Source: JBOFOR01 sp051659545
Lineage (GTDB): Bacteria; Bacillota; Clostridia; Peptostreptococcales; Peptostreptococcaceae
Length of the DNA stretch: 48,494 nucleotides
NCBI RefSeq assembly: GCF_051659545.1
Contig: NZ_JBOFOR010000139.1
Coordinates: forward strand, 1-48,494
Reading direction: 5' to 3'
Shown here: one piece after another, positions 18,297 through 27,147 of the stretch
Position numbering within the stretch: the first letter of the stretch is position 1
How the letters are laid out: every line of letters starts with the position of its first letter
Program-made: the position numbers and the translations under genes
The notes under the pieces: model-generated
What the model was told of the DNA's origin: nothing
What the model saw: only the letters and a program-made list of their open reading frames with translations
Databases searched by the model: none

Positions 18297-19001
18297 TTGA
18301 GCAAATATATAGAATTTAATAATGTAAAAAAAATATATAAAATGGGACAAGTAGAAATTTCTGCTTTAAGCGGAGTAGATTTTTCTGTAGATAAAGGAGA
18401 ATTTGTAATAGTTGCTGGTGCTAGTGGTGCAGGAAAAAGTACAGTATTAAATATTTTAGGAGGAATGGATATTCCTACTAGTGGAGATATAATTGTAGAT
18501 GGAAGCAAAGTAAACAATTATTCAGATAAAGAATTAATTACATATAGGAGACATGATATAGGATTTGTATTCCAATTTTATAACTTAGTACAAAACCTAA
18601 CAGCACGAGAAAATGTGGAATTAGCAACGCAAATTTGTAAAAATCCATTAAATATAGATGAAGTTATGGAAGCGGTTGGATTAAAAGATAGAGTTGACAA
18701 CTTTCCAGCACAACTATCAGGTGGAGAGCAACAAAGGGTTGCAATAGCAAGAGCATTAGCTAAGAATCCAAAACTACTATTATGCGATGAGCCTACAGGT
18801 GCATTAGATTACAATACTGGGAAATCAATATTAAAACTTTTACAAGACACTTGTAGAAAAATGTCTATGACAGTAATAATAATTACCCACAATTTAGCGT
18901 TGACACCAATGGGAGATAAAGTTATAAAAGTAAAAAATGGAAGGATAGAAAGCATTACTATAAATGAAAATCCAGTTCCCGTAGAAAGGATTGAGTGGTA
19001 G
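18297..19001 (+). CDS. ABC transporter ATP-binding protein (LolD/MacB type)
   Basis: This cytoplasmic ATPase powers the FtsX-type permease coded next. The 234-residue protein has Walker A GASGAGKST (41-49), the Q-loop FVFQFYNLVQNLTARENVELA, signature LSGGEQQRVAIARAL, Walker B LLLCDEPTGALD and the switch histidine in IIITHN. The Q-loop context is characteristic of the LolD/MacB/FtsE class, which drives mechanical work across the membrane rather than classic solute import. The start is TTG at 18297 behind AGGGGTAG. The last 7 bases overlap the permease reading if that starts at GTG 18995. Confidence 0.92.
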   Translation: MSKYIEFNNVKKIYKMGQVEISALSGVDFSVDKGEFVIVAGASGAGKSTVLNILGGMDIPTSGDIIVDGSKVNNYSDKELITYRRHDIGFVFQFYNLVQNLTARENVELATQICKNPLNIDEVMEAVGLKDRVDNFPAQLSGGEQQRVAIARALAKNPKLLLCDEPTGALDYNTGKSILKLLQDTCRKMSMTVIIITHNLALTPMGDKVIKVKNGRIESITINENPVPVERIEW

Positions 19002-22000
19002 TAATGAAAAACATGTTGTATAAAGACTTGTTTAGAGATATAAAAAATTCAAAGGGCAGATACTTATCAATTCTATGTATAGTAGCTTTAGGAGTTGCAT
19101 TTTTTGCAGGTATAAAATCTGCTCCTATAGTGATGGAAACAACAGCAGATAAATATTACGATGATTATAATTTGATGGATATAAGAGTACTATCAACCTT
19201 GGGACTTACAAACAATGATGTGAAAGAATTAAAAAAAATTGATGAAATAGAGGGAATATTTCCTACATATTCAATAGATACAATAGTAAAAGAAAATGAA
19301 CAAGAAAAAGTTGCTAAAATACATGCACTCCCATTAGAAGATATAAAAAGCAACAATAGCAAGGACTATATAAACAGAGTAAATGTAGTGGAAGGTAGGT
19401 TACCTTCAAAAACAGGAGAATGTGTAGTAGAGAAAAGTAAGATGGAAGGATTAAATTTAAAGGTAGGAGAAACTATAAATTTATATTCTGGAACTAGTGA
19501 AAATCTTAAAGATAAATTAAAAACTACTAAATATAAAGTAGTTGGTATTATAGAAACACCGTATTATCTTTCCTACGAAAAAGGAAGCAGTTCAATTGGA
19601 AATGGACGTATAAACGGAATAATTATGATACCGCAAGAAGACTTTGAAATGGATGCGTATAATGAGATTTTCCTAACATTGAAAGATGTAAAAAAAGTAA
19701 ATTCCTACTCTGAAGAATACTCTAATAAAGTAGATAAGGCTTCAAATAAAATAGAAGATTTATCAAAAAGTAGAATAGAAGCTAGATATGATGAAGTTGT
19801 AGGAAAGGCAAATGAAGATTTAGAAAAAGGTAAAAAAGAGTTTAAAGATAAAAAAAGTGAAGTAAATAATAAATTAGAAAAAGCACAACAAGATTTAAAT
19901 ACTTATAATAGAAAAATAGTGATAGGAGAAAAAACGTTAAAAGATAAAAAAGACCAAGCAGAAAATCAAATAGCCAATGGAAAAGAAGCTATTTCCAAAG
20001 GCGAAAAAGATTTAGATAATGGATATAAACAATATGAAGATGGATTAAAAACTTTTAGTGAAAATAAATTATTAGCAAATCAACAGTTTGCAAAAGCAGA
20101 AAAAGAATTAGATGAAGCAAAAAAACAAATAGATTCCTTAAATAGTTTGATTTTATCTTTAGAAGAATCTAAAAATAATCCAAATTTAACTGAAGAAGAG
20201 AAAAATAATATAACTTTACAAATAGAAAAAAATAAACAACTTGTTGGAGGTATTAATAGTGCTTATCAACAAGGTACTTCAGAATTAGAAGCTAAGAAAC
20301 AAGAATTGAATAATGCTGAAAATAAATTAATAGCTACAAAAATAACTTTAGATAAAAACAAAGAAAAACTCTTATCAGAAAAACAAAATTTAAGTTCAAT
20401 GGAATTAAAATCAAAGCAAGAGTTTAGAAAAGCACAAAAAGACTTAACCGTGCAGAAAAATAAGATTAATGAAGCACAAAAACAATTAGATAATTCAAAA
20501 GTCAAAGCTGAAGATGAATTATTTGAAGCACAAAAAAAATTAGAGAAAGCTCAAGATAAAATTGATAAAATAGAAAAACCAGAATGGTATGTACTAGATA
20601 GAAATAGTAATTACTCATATGTAGAATATAAAACTTCAGCGGAAGGAATAGACAAAGTATCTAATGTATTTCCAGTATTTTTCTTTTGTGTAGCGGCTTT
20701 AGTTTGCTTAACTACTATGACAAGAATGGTAGATGAACAAAGAATAAATATAGGTACCTTGAAAGCGTTGGGGTATACAACTCTTCAAATCGCTAAAAAA
20801 TACATACTTTATGCACTAAGTGCAAGTTTACTAGGGAGTATAATTGGTTCGATTATAGGTTGTATTCTATTCCCAAGTATAGTTTTTAATGCTTATGGAA
20901 TTATGTACACTTTACCGCCTATAAAATTGGTATTTGATGCCAAAATAATAATAACAGTAACTATTGTAGCTGTAGGTATCAATACGATTGCAACAATTTT
21001 TGCTTGTTATAATGAAGTAAGAGAAACACCATCAGTTTTAATGAGACCAAAGTCTCCAAAGTTAGGTAAGAGAATACTATTAGAAAGAATACCTTTTATT
21101 TGGAATAAGATAGGATTTATAGGAAAAGTTACATTAAGAAATATATTTAGATACAAAAAAAGATTTTTAATGACAGTTTTAGGAATTGCAGGATGTAGTG
21201 CATTAATATTAACTGGTTTAGGAATACAAGATTCAATTCAAGTAATTGTAGATGGACAATTTGGAAGTATATTTAAGTATGATATGTCTACAAATTTTAA
21301 AAATGATATAAAGCCAAGTGATTTTAAAAATATAGATAATTACTTATCTAAAGAAAGTAAAATTGAAGATTATCAAATCATAGGTAGTGAAAATGGAAAA
21401 ATAGCTAAGGAAAAAGGTAGAGAAGATATCACTATTTTATCTCCTGAAGATAGAATTAAGATGGAAAAACTTATACATCTTAAAGAGAGAACTAGTCAAA
21501 ATCCAATTAAATTAGAAAAACAAGGTATTGTTGTAAGTGAAAAAGTAGCTAAACTATTAAATGTAAAAATTAATGATGAAGTTCAACTTATAAATAGTAA
21601 AGATAAAAAAGCAACTGCAAAAGTTATAGGTATTGCAGAAAATTACGTAGGAAACTATGCATATATAAGTAAAGAATATTATAAAGAAATATTTAATAGA
21701 GATATATCTTATAATGGTGTAATAGCAACAATTAATGATAAAACTAAACAAGGAGAAGACTATATAGCTAAAAAACTAATGGAAAAGACAGGAACAAGTT
21801 CAGTAAACTTTAATACTGAGCTAAGGCAAAGTTTTAAAAATACTATAAAAAGTTTAAACTATGTAGTTTTAGTAATGACATTGTCGGCTGGAGTTCTAGC
21901 CTTTGTTGTATTATATAATCTTACTAATGTAAATATATCGGAGAGAATTAGGGAGATAGCGACTATAAAAGTTTTAGGATTTTACGATAAGGAAGTTTCT

Positions 22001-22255
22001 GCATATATATATAGAGAAAATATAGTTCTTACTATAATAGGAGCTATAGTTGGATTAGGGCTAGGTGCAGTGTTACATCAATTTGTAATGGTTACACTAG
22101 AACCTTCAAATTTAATGTTTGGAAGAATTATACAAATAAGAAGTTGTTTTATAGCATTCACATTAACCGTTATTTTAGGATTTATAGTAAATTTTGCTAT
22201 GTATTATAAATTAAAAAGAGTAAAAATGGTTGAATCCTTGAAATCTGTAGATTAG
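18995..22255 (+). CDS. FtsX-family ABC permease with long extracellular coiled coil
   Basis: This large (1086-residue) membrane partner of the preceding ATPase starts with one TM helix at about 18-40 and a MacB-like extracellular domain. A long Lys/Glu/Gln-rich heptad region follows at about 250-535, predicted as an antiparallel coiled coil. The first FtsX block has TM helices at about 556-675. A second MacB-like domain lies between about 745 and 950, and a second FtsX block from about 955 to the end contains ISERIREIATIKVLGF. Substrate unknown; relatives act in cell-wall hydrolase control, lipid or peptide export. Start could be GTG 18995 (4 bases after AAAGGA) or ATG 19004. It closes the two-gene operon. 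Confidence 0.88.
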   Translation: MVVMKNMLYKDLFRDIKNSKGRYLSILCIVALGVAFFAGIKSAPIVMETTADKYYDDYNLMDIRVLSTLGLTNNDVKELKKIDEIEGIFPTYSIDTIVKENEQEKVAKIHALPLEDIKSNNSKDYINRVNVVEGRLPSKTGECVVEKSKMEGLNLKVGETINLYSGTSENLKDKLKTTKYKVVGIIETPYYLSYEKGSSSIGNGRINGIIMIPQEDFEMDAYNEIFLTLKDVKKVNSYSEEYSNKVDKASNKIEDLSKSRIEARYDEVVGKANEDLEKGKKEFKDKKSEVNNKLEKAQQDLNTYNRKIVIGEKTLKDKKDQAENQIANGKEAISKGEKDLDNGYKQYEDGLKTFSENKLLANQQFAKAEKELDEAKKQIDSLNSLILSLEESKNNPNLTEEEKNNITLQIEKNKQLVGGINSAYQQGTSELEAKKQELNNAENKLIATKITLDKNKEKLLSEKQNLSSMELKSKQEFRKAQKDLTVQKNKINEAQKQLDNSKVKAEDELFEAQKKLEKAQDKIDKIEKPEWYVLDRNSNYSYVEYKTSAEGIDKVSNVFPVFFFCVAALVCLTTMTRMVDEQRINIGTLKALGYTTLQIAKKYILYALSASLLGSIIGSIIGCILFPSIVFNAYGIMYTLPPIKLVFDAKIIITVTIVAVGINTIATIFACYNEVRETPSVLMRPKSPKLGKRILLERIPFIWNKIGFIGKVTLRNIFRYKKRFLMTVLGIAGCSALILTGLGIQDSIQVIVDGQFGSIFKYDMSTNFKNDIKPSDFKNIDNYLSKESKIEDYQIIGSENGKIAKEKGREDITILSPEDRIKMEKLIHLKERTSQNPIKLEKQGIVVSEKVAKLLNVKINDEVQLINSKDKKATAKVIGIAENYVGNYAYISKEYYKEIFNRDISYNGVIATINDKTKQGEDYIAKKLMEKTGTSSVNFNTELRQSFKNTIKSLNYVVLVMTLSAGVLAFVVLYNLTNVNISERIREIATIKVLGFYDKEVSAYIYRENIVLTIIGAIVGLGLGAVLHQFVMVTLEPSNLMFGRIIQIRSCFIAFTLTVILGFIVNFAMYYKLKRVKMVESLKSVD

Positions 22256-22359
22256 TAATGAAATTTGAAGCTAAAAAGTAATATCAAAAAAAGAACATGC
22301 CTCATAGTATAGTTTAGGAGTAAAAACTCCACAAATTAACACAACAGGGGGGTAACAAA

Positions 22360-22545
22360 ATGTTAGACAGATTATTTGGAGAAGGTGGATTTGGTGGAGG
22401 TATATGGATAATAGTTTTATTCTTCTTATTCTTAGCTTTCCAAGATTGTTGGTCAGAAATTGAAATATGTGATTGGATTCCATTCTTAATACTATTATTA
22501 ATAGTTTGTGGATGCGGAGATATGTTTGATGGCTGTGGTTGCTAA
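22360..22545 (+). CDS. small Gly/Cys-rich membrane protein
   Basis: A 61-residue protein with a glycine-rich N-terminus (FGEGGFGGG), one or two hydrophobic segments (IWIIVLFFLFLAFQ; IPFLILLLIVCG) and a cysteine-rich end (CGCGDMFDGCGC). It has six cysteines in total, five of them in the last dozen residues or so. It has a very strong ribosome binding site (AGGGGGGT, 8 bases before ATG) and its own perfect terminator, so it is a real and probably well-expressed gene. The Gly-rich start followed by a hydrophobic helix recalls the small YjcZ/CotM-like sporulation proteins, but I cannot assign a family. The cysteines could bind metal or form cross-links. Confidence 0.72.
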   Translation: MLDRLFGEGGFGGGIWIIVLFFLFLAFQDCWSEIEICDWIPFLILLLIVCGCGDMFDGCGC

Positions 22546-22557
22546 CTAATAATTAGG

Positions 22558-22602
22558 AAGCACCATAATCATATTAAAAATATGATTATGGTGCTTTTAT
22601 TT
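22558..22602 (+). terminator. terminator after the small Cys-rich protein gene
   Basis: Perfect 16-bp stem AAGCACCATAATCATA / TATGATTATGGTGCTT with a 7-base loop and a T-rich tail. Confidence 0.92.
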
Positions 22603-22740
22603 TACATAAACTATATATAAGTTTGCGAATAAATATTGAAAAGGATATTGAAATATTTATAAGCAGAAGGTATAATGTAATCTTGGAGTGAAAACAAACG
22701 AAAAAAGTAACGTTAGATTACTAAGTAGGAATTTTACTCT

Positions 22741-22767
22741 AAATAAATATAAATATACGGTTATCAA
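22741..22767 (+). repeat. direct repeat upstream of the DUF1846 gene
   Basis: The first 23 bases (AAATAAATATAAATATACGG then TTA) are identical to 24398-24420; the next bases differ by one (TCAA against CCAA). It ends 29 bases before the DUF1846 start codon. Confidence 0.75.
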
Positions 22768-22795
22768 AAAGTAAATAATTTAGAGAGGTGCAAAT

Positions 22796-24304
22796 ATGAA
22801 GATAGGATTTGATCACAAAAAATATCTAGAAGAGCAATCAAAGTACATCTTAGAGAGAGTAAATAACTTTGATAAGCTTTACTTGGAATTCGGAGGAAAG
22901 TTAATCGGAGACTTACATGCGAAGAGAGTGCTTCCTGGATTTGATGAAAATGCAAAAATAAAAGTGCTACAACATATGAAAGAAAAAGTTGAAGTAGTTA
23001 TATGTGTTTATGCAGGAGACATCGAAAGAAACAAAATAAGAGGCGACTTTGGAATAACTTACGACATGGAAGTTTTAAGACTAATTGACGATTTAAGAAA
23101 ATACGAGTTAGATGTAAATAGTGTTGTAATAACTAGATTTGAAGGACAACCTGCTACTACAGTATTTATAAATAAATTAGAACGTAGAGGAATAAAAGTT
23201 TACAAACATGCTCCTACAAAAGGATATCCGACTGATGTAGAAACTATAGTTAGTGATGAAGGATATGGTGCAAATCCATACATAGAAACTACTAAGCCAA
23301 TAGTTGTTGTAACAGCTCCAGGACCAAACAGTGGTAAATTAGGAACTTGTTTAAGTCAGTTATACCATGAAAATAAAAGAGGTAATGCTGTTGGATACTC
23401 AAAATTTGAGACTTTCCCAGTGTGGAATGTACCTTTAAAGCATGCTTTAAACATAGCTTATGAAGCAGCTACAGTAGATTTAAAGGATGTCAATATGATA
23501 GATTCATTCCATCTTGAAAAATATGGTGAAATGTCAGTAAACTACAATAGAGATTTAGAATTATTCCCAGTTCTTAAGAAAATAATAGAAAAAATAACAG
23601 GAAAAGAATCTATATATCAATCACCAACAGATATGGGTGTTAATAGAGTGGGATACGGTATAATAGACGATGAAGTTGTTGCAAAAGCATCAAGACAAGA
23701 AATAATCAGAAGATATTTCAAAACTTCTTGTGAGTACAAAAAAGGTCAAGTAGACAAAGGTGCTTATGAAAGAATTCAAATGATAATGGAAGAGCTTAAT
23801 TTAAAGCCTGAAGATAGAACGGTTGTTATACCTGCAAGAGAGTATAGCAATAAATTAAAAGAAAATGCTAACAAAAATGATGTATGCCCAGTTGTAGCAT
23901 TAGAGTTACCTGATGGAACGATATTAACAGGTAAAGGAACGGATTTAATGAATGCAAGTGCTGCAGCTACATTAAATGCAATAAAACACTTAGCAAATAT
24001 AGGTGATGAAATACACTTAATATCACCAGCAATATTAGAGCCGATTGTAAATTTAAAAACTAAGACATTAGCAAGTAGAACACCAGAGTTAAGTTGCGAA
24101 GAAATATTAACTGCACTTAGTATATGTGCTGTAACAAACCCAACTGCTCAAGCGGTAATTGATAAATTACCTTTATTAAAAGGTTCTCAAGCTCATTCAA
24201 CTACAATATTAAGTAAGAATGATGAACAAACATTTAGAGAACTTGGTATAGATGTTACATGTGATCCTCAATATCCATCACAAAATCTTTACTATGCTAA
24301 CTAG
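22796..24304 (+). CDS. DUF1846-family protein
   Basis: A 502-residue cytoplasmic protein of the DUF1846 family (COG4868), recognised by the N-terminal MKIGFDHKKYLEEQSKYILERV and the segments YLEFGGKLIGDLHAKRVLPGFD, VVTAPGPNSGKLGTCLSQLYHE, SPTDMGVNRVGYGI and LKGSQAHSTTIL. The GPNSGKLGTCLSQLYHE stretch resembles a phosphate-binding loop, but the biochemical role is not established. Length is full. AGAGAGGTG precedes the ATG. It is monocistronic, ending in a strong terminator, and is bracketed by two copies of a 23-bp direct repeat. Confidence 0.93.
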   Translation: MKIGFDHKKYLEEQSKYILERVNNFDKLYLEFGGKLIGDLHAKRVLPGFDENAKIKVLQHMKEKVEVVICVYAGDIERNKIRGDFGITYDMEVLRLIDDLRKYELDVNSVVITRFEGQPATTVFINKLERRGIKVYKHAPTKGYPTDVETIVSDEGYGANPYIETTKPIVVVTAPGPNSGKLGTCLSQLYHENKRGNAVGYSKFETFPVWNVPLKHALNIAYEAATVDLKDVNMIDSFHLEKYGEMSVNYNRDLELFPVLKKIIEKITGKESIYQSPTDMGVNRVGYGIIDDEVVAKASRQEIIRRYFKTSCEYKKGQVDKGAYERIQMIMEELNLKPEDRTVVIPAREYSNKLKENANKNDVCPVVALELPDGTILTGKGTDLMNASAAATLNAIKHLANIGDEIHLISPAILEPIVNLKTKTLASRTPELSCEEILTALSICAVTNPTAQAVIDKLPLLKGSQAHSTTILSKNDEQTFRELGIDVTCDPQYPSQNLYYAN

Positions 24305-24336
24305 TAAGAACTTTTACTAATAAAAAAACAGAAAAT

Positions 24337-24376
24337 ATAAGACCATATTACCGGCGGGGTAGTATGGTCTTTCTTA
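24337..24376 (+). terminator. terminator after the DUF1846 gene
   Basis: The stem (24341-24370), AGACCATATTACC paired with GGTAGTATGGTCT around a short GC-rich loop, is followed by TTCTT. Confidence 0.88.
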
Positions 24377-24397
24377 TATAAAATTATATAATCTTAA

Positions 24398-24424
24398 AAA
24401 TAAATATAAATATACGGTTACCAA
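24398..24424 (+). repeat. direct repeat downstream of the DUF1846 gene
   Basis: Second copy of the 23-bp sequence found at 22741. It lies between the DUF1846 terminator and the broken dinB gene. The rest of the 24377-24618 gap is AT-rich and shows no gene. Confidence 0.75.
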
Positions 24425-24618
24425 GACTTAAAATAACTTAGTTCCTTGGAATATCTATTTTAAATGTTTTTTTAGAATTTGGCAATAGATTTTTGAAAAA
24501 AAGTTAAAATAGAGTAAAAAACTGGATTATAATAAATAGAGAATATTAATGTAAGTAAAAGTATGCAAATACTGAGTATAGGTAAAATGAAATATTTATA
24601 TACTAGAATTAAAAAGAG

Positions 24619-24873
24619 GTGATGAGCATAGAGGACAATAAAAGAATAATTCATATAGATATGGATGCGTTTTACGCTTCAGTAGAGCAAAGAGATAATC
24701 CAAAATATAAGCAAGAGGATATTAGAATTAACATATATAATTTGGTAAAAAATCTTGAAAATACACATAAAAAAATAAGACTTTTAGGCGTAACGGTATC
24801 AAATTTAATAGATAAAAAAAATGAATGCACAAACATAACTATATTTGAATATATAGATAATATAAAGAGATAA
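24619..24873 (+). pseudogene. dinB: DNA polymerase IV remnant with large internal deletion
   Basis: The 84-residue reading joins the first about 27 residues of a DinB polymerase (RIIHIDMDAFYASVEQRDNPKYK, holding the catalytic-site DMDAFYASVE motif) to its last about 50 residues. The latter are the little-finger segment INIYNLVKNLENTHKKIRLLGVTVSNL and its tail. Roughly 270 residues that make up the palm, fingers and thumb are missing, yet the reading frame stays open. A normal DinB has about 350 residues, so polymerase activity must be lost. AAAGAGGTG stands before the start and a strong terminator follows, so it may still be transcribed. Confidence 0.85.
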
Positions 24874-24893
24874 AAAATGTTAAACACATAGTA

Positions 24894-24936
24894 AAAAATC
24901 CATGCAGTAGTTATATAACTACTGCATGGATTTTTT
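24894..24936 (+). terminator. terminator after the dinB remnant
   Basis: Very long perfect hairpin: ATCCATGCAGTAGTTA paired with TAACTACTGCATGGAT, extended by A and T runs on each side. Confidence 0.92.
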
Positions 24937-24998
24937 AGGTAATAGAGTAATGAGAGTCATTTTTAAAAGAAATTATATATATATTAGGAGGGAGAATC

Positions 24999-25880
24999 AT
25001 GGAATTAAATTCTTATAAAAAAGTAAAGCAAGTATTATGGATAATTTTATTTGCAAACTTTGGAGTAGCATTATTGAAAATAATTATTGGCATGTCTATA
25101 AAAAGTGCTAGTATGATAGCCGATGGATTTCATTCTATATCAGATGGTTCATCTAATATTGTGGGATTAATAGGCATAAGTATAGCATCAAAACCTCATG
25201 ATAAAGACCATCCCTATGGTCATAAAAAGTACGAAGTAATGTGTAGTATGTTTATTGGAGCGATGCTAGTTTTTGTAGCTGGAAAAATAATTTTAGATTC
25301 GGTAGATAGATTTAAGCATCCAGTAACGCCTTCAATAACAATTGAAAGTTTAATAGTATTACTAATTACTTTAGCAATAAATATTTTTGTCTGCACTTAT
25401 GAAAGTAGAATAGGTAAGAAACTAAATAGCTATATACTTATATCAGATTCTATGCATACAAGGAGTGACATATTTGTTTCAGTAGGTGTTTTAGCAACCC
25501 TAGTAGGAATTAAAATGGGCTTACCTGCAATTATAGATCCAATAACATCATTGATAGTTTCTGGATTTATACTTCACTCTGCATATGAAATATTTAAAGA
25601 ATCTACAGGTATCTTGGTGGATCAAGCCATAGTGGATGAAGAAATTATAAAAGTTATAGTGGAAGAATTTGAAGAAGTTAAAGATGTACATGATATTAGA
25701 AGTAGGGGCAGTCAAAATGACATTCATATTGATATGCATGTATTAGTTAATCCAAATATAAGTGTTGAAAAATCACATACTTTAACCGATGAAATTGAAA
25801 TAAAAATACAAAATAAGGTTAATAAAAATGCTCAAGTTATAGTCCATATAGAACCATTTTATGGTGAATATACTGAATAG
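24999..25880 (+). CDS. cation diffusion facilitator family metal exporter
   Basis: This is a six-helix divalent-metal/proton antiporter (CDF, COG0053) with a cytoplasmic C-terminal dimer domain (about 205-293). The transport-site residues are visible and match the numbering of E. coli YiiP: H45 and D49 in ADGFHSISD (TM2), H153 and D157 in DSMHTRSD (TM5). The HD-HD pattern, where YiiP has DD-HD, is usually linked to zinc preference; that is inference. HPYGHKKYE is the conserved cytoplasmic loop. AGGAGGGAG precedes the ATG. It is a single gene that ends in a terminator shared with the convergent Crp/Fnr gene. Confidence 0.93.
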   Translation: MELNSYKKVKQVLWIILFANFGVALLKIIIGMSIKSASMIADGFHSISDGSSNIVGLIGISIASKPHDKDHPYGHKKYEVMCSMFIGAMLVFVAGKIILDSVDRFKHPVTPSITIESLIVLLITLAINIFVCTYESRIGKKLNSYILISDSMHTRSDIFVSVGVLATLVGIKMGLPAIIDPITSLIVSGFILHSAYEIFKESTGILVDQAIVDEEIIKVIVEEFEEVKDVHDIRSRGSQNDIHIDMHVLVNPNISVEKSHTLTDEIEIKIQNKVNKNAQVIVHIEPFYGEYTE

Positions 25881-25886
25881 TAATAA

Positions 25887-25928
25887 TATAGAAATAAGGA
25901 GTGAAGTATTCACTCCTTATTTCTATAT
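25887..25928. terminator. bidirectional terminator
   Basis: Perfect inverted repeat of about 18 bp per arm (arms around AAATAAGGAGTGA / TCACTCCTTATTT) with a 5-base loop, placed between the convergent CDF and Crp/Fnr genes. Confidence 0.9.
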
Positions 25929-25933
25929 CTAAA

Positions 25934-26578
25934 TTACTCCATAAGAATTTCTTCTAAAGCTTCTTTATCTAAGATTTTTATGAAATCTTTAGAGTAGTCT
26001 ATGAGGCCGTTATTTTTCATATTTATAAGCTCTCGGGATAAAGAAGGTCTAGGCACACCTAAAGTTTCAGATAGTTTTTGCTTAGTCATGTTGATTTTTA
26101 TAAAGGGTGTTTCTTGAAGTTTATATTCAGTAAGTAAGTAGTTGCTTATCTTTTGCCTAATACTTGAAAGAGACAGGGTTGTAATAGATTTATTAAGAGT
26201 CATAATCTTATTAGTTAAATCATTTAAAAACATTTCTAAAAAATCAGGATGTACAGTACAAAAATTTATAAAATCATTCTTTTCTATAAACATTATTTCG
26301 CTAGGGTTTGAAGAAATTACTGTAGCTGGATATATACGTGCGTTTGAAAATGCAATAATTTCTCCAAAAAGTTGACCAGTATTTAAGGATGAAATATGAA
26401 CAACATTATTACTTGTTAAAACCCTTTTTATATCTATACTTCCATCTAAAATTAAGCCCACACTTTTACAGGGAGAACACTCTAATGCTATAATTTCATT
26501 TTTTGAAAATTTATTTATAGTATAATTAGATCCTTGAAAAAAACTTATTATTTCATCTTTACTTTTATTTTTAAACAT
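25934..26578 (-). CDS. Crp/Fnr-family transcriptional regulator
   Basis: The 214-residue protein has an N-terminal cyclic-nucleotide-binding-like beta-barrel (about 15-125, with GLILDGSIDIKRV and LNTGQLFGEIIAFSNARIYPATVIS). A dimer helix follows, and then a winged helix-turn-helix (about 162-192, MTKQKLSETLGVPRPSLSRELINMKNNGLI). It lacks a cysteine cluster for an iron-sulfur centre, and the effector cannot be told from sequence. Clostridial relatives of this shape often control adjacent transporters, so the convergent CDF exporter or a distant regulon is possible. The ATG follows AGGTGAG closely. Confidence 0.9.
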   Translation of the reverse strand: MFKNKSKDEIISFFQGSNYTINKFSKNEIIALECSPCKSVGLILDGSIDIKRVLTSNNVVHISSLNTGQLFGEIIAFSNARIYPATVISSNPSEIMFIEKNDFINFCTVHPDFLEMFLNDLTNKIMTLNKSITTLSLSSIRQKISNYLLTEYKLQETPFIKINMTKQKLSETLGVPRPSLSRELINMKNNGLIDYSKDFIKILDKEALEEILME

Positions 26579-26711
26579 AACTCACCTAATTTCATTTAAT
26601 GTTTAACAATGCTTTTAAATTAATATACCCAAAAAAAAATAAGAAAAACTAAAAAATATAACGGGAATATAAATTTGCGATAAAAATAAGTTAAAAAAAG
26701 GAAATTAATAC

Positions 26712-26740
26712 TTGATAAACTTACTTAAATAATATACTAT
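26712..26740 (+). promoter_or_regulatory. promoter of the tRNA-Cys/tRNA-Thr pair
   Basis: TTGATA (26712-26717) and TACTAT/TATACT (-10 region 26733-26740), about 20 bases before the first tRNA. Confidence 0.6.
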
Positions 26741-26758
26741 ATATAGTGTAAAAGATAA

Positions 26759-26832
26759 GGCGACATAGCCAAGTGGTAAGGCAGTGGACTGCAACTCCTT
26801 GATCCCCAGTTCAAATCTGGGTGTCGCCTCCA
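26759..26832 (+). tRNA. tRNA-Cys (GCA)
   Basis: A full cloverleaf is visible: acceptor GGCGACA pairs with TGTCGCC, discriminator U as expected for cysteine, and encoded CCA at 26830-26832. The anticodon GCA is at 26791-26793. The T arm contains GTTCAAATC. Confidence 0.96.
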
Positions 26833-26838
26833 ATATCT

Positions 26839-26913
26839 GCTGGTGTGGCTCAACGGTAGAGCAGCTGACTTGTAATCAGCAGGTTGTAGGTTCGATTCCT
26901 ATCACCAGCTCCA
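26839..26913 (+). tRNA. tRNA-Thr (UGU)
   Basis: Acceptor GCTGGTG pairs with CACCAGC, with encoded CCA at 26911-26913. Anticodon TGT at 26871-26873, T arm with GTTCGATTC. It follows tRNA-Cys by 6 bases in the same transcript. Confidence 0.96.
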
Positions 26914-26918
26914 ATTTA

Positions 26919-26960
26919 AAAATAACTTTAATCAAGAATTGATTAAAGTTATTTTTTTTT
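26919..26960 (+). terminator. terminator of the tRNA operon
   Basis: Stem AATAACTTTAATC / GATTAAAGTTATT followed by a long T run. Confidence 0.92.
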
Positions 26961-27147
26961 GTACTATTTATCCTTATAAAAAATAATAATATAGTGAAAT
27001 TATTTAAGTGTAAAATATTTATATCTTAAAGAATATATAGTATAATATATAAAGCTATAATTAACTAATTAAGAGTTTGTAAAATTATGAAAGTAGTTAG
27101 TCTATGAAATAATAAACATAAAAATTTCATCAAGAAGGAGTGATAAA

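Noticed and set aside
22603..22795. Riboswitch in the DUF1846 leader
   Set aside because: No conserved riboswitch core and no stable stem beyond short AT pairs; only the direct repeat stands out.
24337..24376. T-box or riboswitch because of the GGCGGGGT stretch
   Set aside because: It is the loop of an ordinary terminator downstream of the DUF1846 gene; no T-box sequence and no gene directly under its control.
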